From contig NZ_CP043450.1 of the NCBI RefSeq assembly GCF_003286415.2, forward strand, positions 3,906,001 to 3,970,000: 64,000 nt of DNA. Reading direction: 5' to 3'. Under the pieces are notes generated by a model that worked only from the letters and a program-made list of their open reading frames with translations, was not told the DNA's origin and did not search any database. This stretch comes from Mucilaginibacter rubeus (lineage in GTDB: Bacteria; Bacteroidota; Bacteroidia; Sphingobacteriales; Sphingobacteriaceae). Positions 46,318 to 53,680 of the stretch are shown here, one piece after another. Position 1 is the first letter of the stretch; each line of letters opens with the position of its first letter. A program made the translations under genes and the position numbers.

Positions 46318-46965
46318 ATGGCAGAGAAACTTAGTAATAAAATTATCCGGCTTATCAAAAACGATATTGTTGCCGGAAAATGGAACGAAGGCGATAAGAT
46401 GCCTTCGGAGTTTGAATTGATGGATTTATATAATGTTGGCCGTTCAACAGTACGCGAAGCCATCAAATCACTCGCAGATGCAGGCGTGCTACGCGTACAG
46501 CAGGGATCAGGAACATTTGTAAACGCAATATCAGATTCAGACAATATTGACCAGCGATTAAAACTTGCCGCCTTTGATGAGATCAATGCAGTGCGCCAGA
46601 TGCTTGAACTGGAAATTGTTACCCTTGCTTCAAAACACCGTACTGAAAATAACCTCCAGGAAATTAAACTCAGGTTGCAACAGCGTAAGGATGCGATAAT
46701 GGCCGGGCAGCGCTTAGCCTGTATCGATGCCGATTTATCTTTTCACTCCGCAGTGGCAAAGGCATCATCAAACAGCGTATTGGCCGATCTGTACCATAGT
46801 TTCACGGTAATCATCCGCGATTTTTTTGAAAAACGCGAAAAACAGGGCGTAAACCATTTTGCGATGAGCCACCATTTACATGAGGCACTTTATAACGCTA
46901 TAGCAAAAGGCGATGCCGAAGTCGCACGACAGATTACCACCGAAATTTTAAAAAACAATTATTAA
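46318..46965 (+). CDS. GntR-family regulator, FadR/FCD subfamily
   Basis: This 215-residue protein has an N-terminal winged helix (about 5-70: WNEGDKMPSEFELMDLYNVGRSTVREAIKSLADAGVL) and an all-helical FCD ligand-binding domain (about 80-210). The FCD metal-binding pattern is present: an Asp in the DADLSFHSAVAKAS helix and His residues in SHHLHEALYNAI. FCD proteins usually bind small carboxylic acids. The gene lies 3 bp before a TauE/SafE exporter gene, so it likely controls that transport operon. The ligand could be an organic or sulfonated acid; this is inferred only from the neighbours. Confidence 0.9.
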   Translation: MAEKLSNKIIRLIKNDIVAGKWNEGDKMPSEFELMDLYNVGRSTVREAIKSLADAGVLRVQQGSGTFVNAISDSDNIDQRLKLAAFDEINAVRQMLELEIVTLASKHRTENNLQEIKLRLQQRKDAIMAGQRLACIDADLSFHSAVAKASSNSVLADLYHSFTVIIRDFFEKREKQGVNHFAMSHHLHEALYNAIAKGDAEVARQITTEILKNNY

Positions 46966-46968
46966 ATC

Positions 46969-47802
46969 ATGACCATTTTAACTTTCACCATCATACTATT
47001 GGTCGGCGCCTATCTGGCCGGCCTTGTAGGTTCATTAACCGGCCTCGGCGGCGGGGTAGTTGTTATCCCTTTGTTAACCCTGGTTTTCCATGTGGATATT
47101 CGCTACGCCATTGGCGCAGCCCTGCTGGCTTCTATCGCCAACTCATCAGGCGCAGCAAGCGCGTATGTAAAGGAAGGCATCACCAATATCCGCTTAGGCA
47201 TGTTCCTGGAAATTGCTACCACCGTTGGGGCAGTCATAGGCGCTTTACTTGCTGTTTACACTCCTACTAATACTATCGCAATACTTTTTGGTTGCATCCT
47301 GCTTTTTTCGGCAGCTATGACTTTGAGAAAGAAAAATCAAGTTGCGCTTACAGAAGGGAGCAAAACATCGGAATTTTTGAAGCTTAACGGCAGTTACCCA
47401 ACCCCGGCAGGGCCGGTTGACTACAAACTTAAAAATGTAGGGGCCGGATTTTCTATCATGACCTTAGCCGGTATACTTTCGGGCTTGCTGGGCATAGGCT
47501 CAGGGGCACTCAAGGTACTGGCCATGGATTCAACCATGCACATACCATTTAAAGTAAGCACTACCACAAGTAATTTCATGATTGGCGTTACTGCCGCAGC
47601 CAGCGCGGTGGTTTACCTGCAACGGGGCTATATGGACCCGGCAATCGCCTTTCCGGTTGTACTGGGCGTATTAGGAGGGGCATTTACCGGAGCCAGATTA
47701 CTTAAAAAACTTGATCCGAAAGTGCTGCGCTATATTTTTTGTGCAGCTATAGTTTTTGTAGCTGCCGAAATGATGTATAACGGATTTCAACACAAATTTT
47801 AA
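46969..47802 (+). CDS. TauE/SafE-family membrane permease (probable sulfite/organosulfur anion exporter)
   Basis: This 277-residue protein has about eight hydrophobic helices. The two TauE/SafE half motifs are visible: LAGLVGSLTGLGGGVVVIPLL near the N-terminus and LAGILSGLLGIGSGALKVLAM in the middle. The gene follows the FCD regulator by 3 bp and precedes the DUF1634 gene by 10 bp. TauE/SafE with DUF1634 is a recurring pair, which suggests a two-protein exporter. The precise anion cannot be told from sequence. Confidence 0.9.
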   Translation: MTILTFTIILLVGAYLAGLVGSLTGLGGGVVVIPLLTLVFHVDIRYAIGAALLASIANSSGAASAYVKEGITNIRLGMFLEIATTVGAVIGALLAVYTPTNTIAILFGCILLFSAAMTLRKKNQVALTEGSKTSEFLKLNGSYPTPAGPVDYKLKNVGAGFSIMTLAGILSGLLGIGSGALKVLAMDSTMHIPFKVSTTTSNFMIGVTAAASAVVYLQRGYMDPAIAFPVVLGVLGGAFTGARLLKKLDPKVLRYIFCAAIVFVAAEMMYNGFQHKF

Positions 47803-47812
47803 TTGAAAATAT

Positions 47813-48214
47813 ATGAACGCAAATAACAATGGCAAAAACCTGAGCGACCGCGATATTGAGCTCCTTGTAGGGCGATTGCTACGTACCGGTGTAATAACTG
47901 CAAGCTGTATAGTACTGCTCGGGGGCATCTTATTCCTCATTCAGCATGGTTCGGCACCCATGCCTTCTTATCATCACTTTAACGGCGAGGACAGCAGTTT
48001 CACCACTTTTGGTGGCATTATTTCAAGCACACTGCAGTTCAATGCAAAAGGCATTGTGCAATTTGGCGTAATGGTGCTTATTGCCACGCCGGTTTTGCGG
48101 ATAGCATTGTCGCTATTAGGTTTTGCATTAGAAAAAGATAAGCTTTATGTGATTATTACCACAATAGTACTTTGCGTAATGCTATTCAGTACTATAGGTG
48201 GCTTGAAATTATAA
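47813..48214 (+). CDS. DUF1634 membrane protein
   Basis: This 133-residue protein has three hydrophobic helices (about 23-45, 72-98 and 108-130) and a cytosolic start with LSDRDIELLVGRLLRTGVI, the usual DUF1634 opening. It belongs to a family found next to TauE/SafE permeases and presumably assists them. It is the last gene of the operon and is closed by the hairpin at 48227-48259. Confidence 0.9.
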   Translation: MNANNNGKNLSDRDIELLVGRLLRTGVITASCIVLLGGILFLIQHGSAPMPSYHHFNGEDSSFTTFGGIISSTLQFNAKGIVQFGVMVLIATPVLRIALSLLGFALEKDKLYVIITTIVLCVMLFSTIGGLKL

Positions 48215-48226
48215 AACGGCCCAAAG

Positions 48227-48259
48227 CAGAGGTGATAGCTGCTTTAAAGCTCACCTCTG
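48227..48259. terminator. Hairpin between convergent genes
   Basis: CAGAGGTGA (48227-48235) and TCACCTCTG (48251-48259) form a 9-bp stem. T-runs are poor on both sides, so it is a likely but weak bidirectional terminator. Confidence 0.5.
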
Positions 48260-48292
48260 TCAATAAAATCAGACAACCTGCGTAAAGCTGAC

Positions 48293-51200
48293 TCACTCTG
48301 TTCTCAAATTTTTTACCGGGTTAGTAATAGCCGCTTTGACTGATTGAAAGCTTATAGTGATCAGGGCGATGAGTATCACTAATATGGCACCTGACGCAAA
48401 TAGCCACCAGTTAAGTGCTATCCGGTAGGGATAATACTGCAGCCACTTGCTTGTCGCTATCCACGCAAACGGGATGGATATAGCGAGTGCGATCAGGATA
48501 AGTTTTAAGAAACCAGCCGATAAAAGTATAACGATCCTGTCTGCCGAAGCGCCGAGTATTTTGCGTACGCCGATCTCTTTAACACGTTTTTCAACGGCTA
48601 AAACGGATAGCCCGAATAAACCAATGCACGAGATAAAAATGGTTAACGCAGCACTAAACAAAATAATGCCTTTCCACCTGGCTTCGGCGGTATAACTCTG
48701 CTGGTTCTGGTCTTGTTTAAAATTGTAACTAAACGGACTTAGCGGAAAGATCTCTTTAAATATTTTAGAAATGTGTTGCAGGCTTGCTATTTCGGTACCG
48801 GGCCTGATCCTGATGTACATCATTCCATAATTATTTGCAGGGTTAGCGGTAAAAAATTGGGGAAGGATCTTTTCTGTTAAAGGCCGGTAATGATAGTCTT
48901 TTACTACGCCTATAACCTGGTAGGTTTCGTTTTCAAAGCTTGATATTTGCTGTCCTATGGCCTGCTTCCACCCTGCCTGTTGCACAAATGCTTCGTTCAC
49001 CAGTACAGAACGTGTGCGATCTGAGGAGTATTCGGCAGAAAAGTTCCGGCCTGCCAGTAATGGTATTTTAAGGAGCGGCACGTAAGCTGCATCAACCGTT
49101 TCAACAGACACATTGATCGACTGGTCGCCGTTTACTTTCACTGTGTTATTATTGTAACCGCCGTTCCGGGGTGCCACATCAATAATATCCGGATCCTTTA
49201 TCAACTCCTGTCTGAACAAAGCAGCCTGATCGGCGCTTAACGGCATTTGATCAATAGTTATCAAATGACTGTCGTCGTAACCCAGCTTTTGAGTCGTCAG
49301 ATAATCGAACTGGCGATAAATAGCCATAGCACCAATAATTAAAAACGATGCCAGTGCAAACTGAAAGATAACAAGTGCTTTCTGCAGGCCATTTTTTCCG
49401 GCCAGGTTAAACCGACTGTACAATGTTTCAACAGGCCGGTAGCCAGATAAAATCATTGACGGATAAGCGCCGGCCAATAAGCCGGTGACTATAAAAAGTA
49501 CGATATAATCAATGATCAGTTTCGGGCTAAATAAGTAAGAAAGCGATAAGGCTTTATTGGCCAGACTGTTGAAGAAAGGCAATACGATAACGACAATTGC
49601 AAAGGCGAAGATGAAAGCGATGAAACAAAGCACAAAGGACTCGCTTAAGAATTGAAACCGCAACTGCCGGCTTGTACCCCCAATCACCTTACGGATGCCA
49701 ATCTCCTTCGCCCTTTTTACAGAGCGTGCCACCGTTAGGTTAATGAAATTGATACAGGCAATCAGCAGGACAAAAACGGCTATAGCCGAAAGGATATACG
49801 AAAATTCGGGATTGCTTTTATCACTCAATATCTCATCTTCGTTGGGGATGATCTTACCGAGATGGATCCCAGTTAGCGGCTCCAGCATATACGACTGGCC
49901 AATATGCTGAACATGATATTTGTTTTTGATCTCGCTAATGGCCTTACTGGCATCTGATTCAAATACCTGGTTCATTTTATCCTGAACTGCTTTGATATTG
50001 GCACCGGGCGAAAGCACCACAAAAGTACTTAAAAAGGAGTTGAACCAATTACCGTTGTTGCTTTCATCTGCCGCCGAAACGCTCAACCGGAGCAGCACCT
50101 GGAATTTAATGGATGAATTCTCCGGGCAATTTCTGGCGACTCCGGTGATCATAAAAGGTTTAAAATCACCATCGTTTTTTACAGAGATGATCTTGCCCAG
50201 GGCATCCGCGCTGCCAAAATATTTTTTAGCGATATCTTCTGTAATTACTGCCGAATTAGGTTCAATTAATGCAGATCTGGCATCGCCGGTAAGTAGCGGA
50301 AAATTAAATACTGACAAGAAGTTTGCATCGACCAGGCAAATAGCCTGCGACCGAATGTCGGTTCCTGTTTTGATATCCGCCTGCGATGGCTGAAACCGGA
50401 CGAAGCTTTGTATTTCGGGAATCTTGGCGGTAAAACGAGGTCCGGGAAAATAGCCTGTATAACTGCCATTATTAATACTTCCATCATCCCTTTTCATTTG
50501 CTTATCTATCCGGTAGATCTGGCCGGCGTTCTGATGAAAACGATCGAAGCTTACCTCGTCCTGAACATAAAGCAGGATCAGCATAGCACAGGCGAGACCA
50601 ATGCTCAGCCCTGCAATGTTAATGAAAGAATATACCTTACTATGCAGCAGGTTTCTGATTGCCGTTTTGAAATAATTCCTGAACATATAATTGCGTTTTA
50701 ATGTGTTACCTGTCCAAGTAGACAGTGTTTCCTGACGCAATATTACAGGCCGAATTCCTGGCGGGATAGCCAATTTATGAGTTGGCCACTCTTTTTCCAG
50801 GCTCTTTTTATATTCGGCAGGTGTTTTACCGGTCATTTCCTTGAAAACACGATTGAACGTTCTTTGAGAGTTAAACCCGGATTCATAAGCGATACCCAGC
50901 AACGTGAAATGATTATAACTCGGGTCCTGCATTTTACGGGCTATTTCCCGAACGCGGAGTTCATTAATAAAATCGTTGAAGCTCCTGTTCAATCCTGTAT
51001 TGATAATGCGGGATAAATCATGTGGATGCACATTCAATTTCACGGCCAGGGAGCTCAGGGTTAATTCAGCGTCCGCATATAGACGATTGGCAACAACGGT
51101 CTCTTTCAGCCGCCTGCCCTTCTCCCTCACATCCGAACGATATGCTAAAGATGCTGCTGGTTGGCCATTACTATCTGGTTGCAATATCGTGCCGGCCGCC

Positions 51201-51721
51201 ACACCAAACAACACATAAGTAACAGCGAAAGAGAAAAGATCATTAAAGAACCAGCACAGGCAGAGCAAAGCCAGCAGAATGTGAACTTTTTTCAGCCGCC
51301 TGAAAGTAAAACGCGGTTTATCCATCAGTACTGGCTTCAGGCGGCTATAAAAACCCTGGATCAAACGGTATGATAAATAAAGATAGCTTATGTTCGAGAT
51401 CAAGGCCAGCCATGGCAATGCAATCAAACAGGCAGCCGGCAGGGGCCAGAAATGCATGCTATCCCGCCAGCGAAATTGCCTGTCGGGACCTGTTTGCCGG
51501 CGAACAAAAAAATACCATAAAGGCCCCACCAGTGGTAAGCAGAACGCTATAAGGCCTCCAACCTTTAATATAATGGCAACTATAGCCAAACTCAAAAACA
51601 GGTTTGCCCATTGGTCTCCCCGTTTTGAAAGCAGTAAAAGAACCACAAGCGGTATTCCTGAAAACAAGGTTCCGAGAGATGCCAGTTCGTAAAAGCCAAT
51701 ATGAAAGGTTATAAATTCCAA
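48293..51721 (-). CDS. Fusion of a membrane AraC-type regulator with a MacB/FtsX-type ABC permease
   Basis: This 1142-residue protein has two parts. Residues 1-345 are a membrane-bound regulator: about six hydrophobic helices (1-180), then an AraC helix-turn-helix (about 205-320, LSSLAVKLNVHPHDLSRIINTGLN and LGIAYESGFNSQRTFNRVFKEMTGKTPAEYK). Residues 346-1142 are a complete MacB_PCD/FtsX double permease beginning MFRNYFKTAIRNLLHSKVYS, with periplasmic core domains (about 370-600 and 800-1000) and the two FtsX segments (SIAIRKVIGG-like EIGIRKVIGGTSRQL and EIGVRKILGAS). The frame is continuous across the junction; Met346 at 50686 would be the usual permease start. No ATP-binding subunit is adjacent. 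Such permeases usually export or transmit force in stress-response systems. Confidence 0.85.
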   Translation of the reverse strand: MEFITFHIGFYELASLGTLFSGIPLVVLLLLSKRGDQWANLFLSLAIVAIILKVGGLIAFCLPLVGPLWYFFVRRQTGPDRQFRWRDSMHFWPLPAACLIALPWLALISNISYLYLSYRLIQGFYSRLKPVLMDKPRFTFRRLKKVHILLALLCLCWFFNDLFSFAVTYVLFGVAAGTILQPDSNGQPAASLAYRSDVREKGRRLKETVVANRLYADAELTLSSLAVKLNVHPHDLSRIINTGLNRSFNDFINELRVREIARKMQDPSYNHFTLLGIAYESGFNSQRTFNRVFKEMTGKTPAEYKKSLEKEWPTHKLAIPPGIRPVILRQETLSTWTGNTLKRNYMFRNYFKTAIRNLLHSKVYSFINIAGLSIGLACAMLILLYVQDEVSFDRFHQNAGQIYRIDKQMKRDDGSINNGSYTGYFPGPRFTAKIPEIQSFVRFQPSQADIKTGTDIRSQAICLVDANFLSVFNFPLLTGDARSALIEPNSAVITEDIAKKYFGSADALGKIISVKNDGDFKPFMITGVARNCPENSSIKFQVLLRLSVSAADESNNGNWFNSFLSTFVVLSPGANIKAVQDKMNQVFESDASKAISEIKNKYHVQHIGQSYMLEPLTGIHLGKIIPNEDEILSDKSNPEFSYILSAIAVFVLLIACINFINLTVARSVKRAKEIGIRKVIGGTSRQLRFQFLSESFVLCFIAFIFAFAIVVIVLPFFNSLANKALSLSYLFSPKLIIDYIVLFIVTGLLAGAYPSMILSGYRPVETLYSRFNLAGKNGLQKALVIFQFALASFLIIGAMAIYRQFDYLTTQKLGYDDSHLITIDQMPLSADQAALFRQELIKDPDIIDVAPRNGGYNNNTVKVNGDQSINVSVETVDAAYVPLLKIPLLAGRNFSAEYSSDRTRSVLVNEAFVQQAGWKQAIGQQISSFENETYQVIGVVKDYHYRPLTEKILPQFFTANPANNYGMMYIRIRPGTEIASLQHISKIFKEIFPLSPFSYNFKQDQNQQSYTAEARWKGIILFSAALTIFISCIGLFGLSVLAVEKRVKEIGVRKILGASADRIVILLSAGFLKLILIALAISIPFAWIATSKWLQYYPYRIALNWWLFASGAILVILIALITISFQSVKAAITNPVKNLRTE

Positions 51722-52103
51722 GTGAATAAGACCGAGACAACCATCATTCCAAAGTTACAAACAACTCACTAACAATAAATTACATTAAAAAAGCCTCAGT
51801 AAAAGCGTACCGAAAGCGGACGGTATGATGTACGGTTTCAAAAAGAACCCTCCCTGGAATTAATCTCAACTATAAGACTATACTGCTTTTGACATCGTTC
51901 AGTATCGCTTTCCTAAAAAGAGCCTATAAAATATTGAGCACATCGTCCTTTCCCATTCAACTAAAGTTTTGAAGTCGGGTCATAACGTGTTAAATTAGTT
52001 CAGTCTTTAATTCGCGTTTCCCATGTCAACTTTAACCGCAACATAAACGTAGAATCAGATTCTGAATCAATCGCCTCACAACTCTATAATTTAAATATTA
52101 CAA
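51722..52103. other. Intergenic region, with a possible -7 box for the fusion gene
   Basis: This is about 380 bp with no gene. On the minus strand TAACTTTG (51750-51757) matches the -7 consensus 29 nt before the fusion start; the -33 box is not clear. Nothing persuasive is seen for the plus-strand DUF1003 gene. Confidence 0.35.
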
Positions 52104-52541
52104 ATGAAACTAAAGCTAAATCATTTAAAGGCAGAAAAAACCTGGCATCAATTACACAAGGAATCATTAGATTTTGGTCAGCGATTAGCCGACTCAGTTG
52201 CGACAGGCATGGGTTCATGGCGCTTTATCATTATCCAGACTATTATTGTAGCCCTTTGGATGATCTTGAATGCCGTTGCATATATCTATCATTGGGACCC
52301 ATATCCTTATATATTACTAAACCTTCTTTTTTCAACACAGGCGGCCTATGCTGCACCCATCATCATGATGGCACAAAACCGTCAGAACGAACGCGACAGG
52401 GCACAGGCCGACGCTGACTATAAGACAAACTGCGATGCTAAAGAAGAAATTGAGGCATTAACAAAAAAACTAAACTCCATTGAAGTTGATAAGCTGGACC
52501 GCATATTGGAACTTCTTGAAAAGATGGAAAATAAGAAGTAG
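52104..52541 (+). CDS. DUF1003 family membrane protein
   Basis: This 145-residue protein opens with a helix bearing ADSVATGMGSWRFIIIQTII, the usual DUF1003 start. Two transmembrane helices follow (about 37-60 and 68-90, with PYILLNLLFSTQAAYAAPIIMMAQNRQ), then a charged coiled-coil tail. The NLLFSTQAAYAAPIIMMAQNRQ-type segment and its NERDRAQAD continuation are family hallmarks. The function is unknown. It stands alone, with no operon partner. Confidence 0.9.
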   Translation: MKLKLNHLKAEKTWHQLHKESLDFGQRLADSVATGMGSWRFIIIQTIIVALWMILNAVAYIYHWDPYPYILLNLLFSTQAAYAAPIIMMAQNRQNERDRAQADADYKTNCDAKEEIEALTKKLNSIEVDKLDRILELLEKMENKK

Positions 52542-53173
52542 TGCCCGTAACGAGCCTGCCAAAATTTTCAGCAAGGAAAGAAAAGATTTTAAGCAGACTT
52601 ATGCTCTTTATTCAAACACAAGCAAATACGTCAAATTCCGTGGAATAGCCTGTTCAAGATTCCCGGAATTTCTAACCATTACCTTCTTGTATTGAAATCT
52701 TTCTGATACTCCCCTCCTTTTATTGTCCCATTTTTTCTGGGCCTAAAAACTTCCCACCAGATTGGTGAATAGACCACAAGTGTTCAGAGGATAAAATTAC
52801 ATCTTAAAAAAAGGATGTCATTGCGAGCGTAGCGCGACAATCTCGTAGCTATACGGGGCGAACAAACATTAGCTACGAGATTGCTTCGTCGTGCCTCCTC
52901 GCAATGACATGGCATTTTAAACCAGCTTCATTACCAACGGAAATTTAAAGCGCGAATTACAATGTTTTAACTAAAAATGTAATTCTTACATTTTATGACA
53001 GATTTTTAATGCGCTAAGAAGATTTTTTAGCGCTTTATTGAAATTTAGCAGGCCCGTTTCAATGATAAAATATCAAAAAAGACAAACATTCTGCCAATTT
53101 TGTTAACATTTTTTCAATTGTGATCGATTGTTATTGCCTGAAATAGCAAAAATTTAATATTTCATCAATATCT
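52542..53173. other. Intergenic region carrying the second palindromic repeat
   Basis: No gene is evident. It is AT-rich apart from the 96-bp repeat listed separately at 52815-52910. Confidence 0.5.
52815..52910. repeat. Interspersed palindromic repeat, copy 2 (96 bp)
   Basis: The outer arms ATGTCATTGCGAG (52815-52827) and CTCGCAATGACAT (52898-52910) are exact complements. The inner arms and their asymmetric bulges match copy 1 at 9631-9724 in the same orientation. The 24-nt central loop is instead closest to the reverse complement of copy 1's loop (18 of 24 positions by eye). Confidence 0.85.
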
Positions 53174-53204
53174 CTTGGTAAAACGTTTTTGTTAATTATA
53201 TTTG
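53174..53204 (+). promoter_or_regulatory. Promoter for the susCD/fasciclin operon
   Basis: CTTG (53174-53177) and TATATTTG (53197-53204) are 19 nt apart, fitting the Bacteroidetes sigma-A consensus. Transcription would begin near 53211, giving a leader of about 470 nt before the start at 53681. Confidence 0.6.
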
Positions 53205-53365
53205 TTAAAACCAGTTATAAAAATACGTTTACCACTTAATCGTTTAAGCCACCTGACCTGCTTTTTTCGAGATTTACGTAACAAATATATTAACCAATAT
53301 CACTGACATGAAAAACCTGATTTACCTGTACCTCGTCCTTCAGAAACCAATCATCTGACAAGGCA

Positions 53366-53386
53366 AAAATCTCTTGCCGAGATTTT
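53366..53386 (+). other. Leader hairpin
   Basis: AAAATCTC (53366-53373) and GAGATTTT (53379-53386) form a perfect 8-bp stem with a 5-nt loop, inside the predicted leader of the susC operon. Confidence 0.5.
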
Positions 53387-53424
53387 AGGCATCAAAGACT
53401 TTTATTAATTAACCTAATCACCAA

Positions 53425-53541
53425 AAGTGAAAAGAACGCTTAGGCATTGCCTTTTTGATGGCAAACCTGAGGGGGCATAACTATGCGCCGCTGTCGAGAG
53501 TATTCCTGCAGACTACTCCTGACTTCTTGTTCTTTTCACTT
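53425..53541 (+). ncRNA. Candidate structured RNA (four-way junction) in the susC leader
   Basis: A perfect 13-bp closing stem joins 53425-53437 (AAGTGAAAAGAAC) to 53529-53541. Inside are three hairpins. P2 pairs 53439-53444 with 53466-53471 and continues as 53447-53451 with 53460-53464. P3 pairs 53472-53478 with 53483-53489, with one G-G mismatch. P4 pairs 53493-53502 with 53514-53523, with one wobble and one mismatch. Together they make a compact four-way junction of 117 nt. I do not recognise a known riboswitch class. It could be a leader sensor, a small RNA, or a small mobile palindromic element. Confidence 0.5.
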
Positions 53542-53680
53542 GAAAATCAACACTATGGAAAAAGAATTACACGCTACTTAATGTAAGGGCGCATGTTATC
53601 TGCATAACTCTTTTGCAGGCATAGCAACACATGGCCGTTAAATCAAAATTTTATTTCACAAACTAAAAGATCCATTCATT

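Noticed and set aside
53308-53358. A 16-codon ORF (MKNLIYLYL...) in the leader of the susC operon
   Set aside because: It is too short to judge, resembles a chance signal-like run, and lies in a structured leader; there is no support for it as a gene, though a leader peptide cannot be excluded.
53425-53541. Structured region considered as an integron attC site or a known riboswitch
   Set aside because: The arms lack the attC core (GTTRRRY/RYYYAAC), and I found no conserved core of cobalamin, TPP, SAM, FMN or lysine riboswitches.
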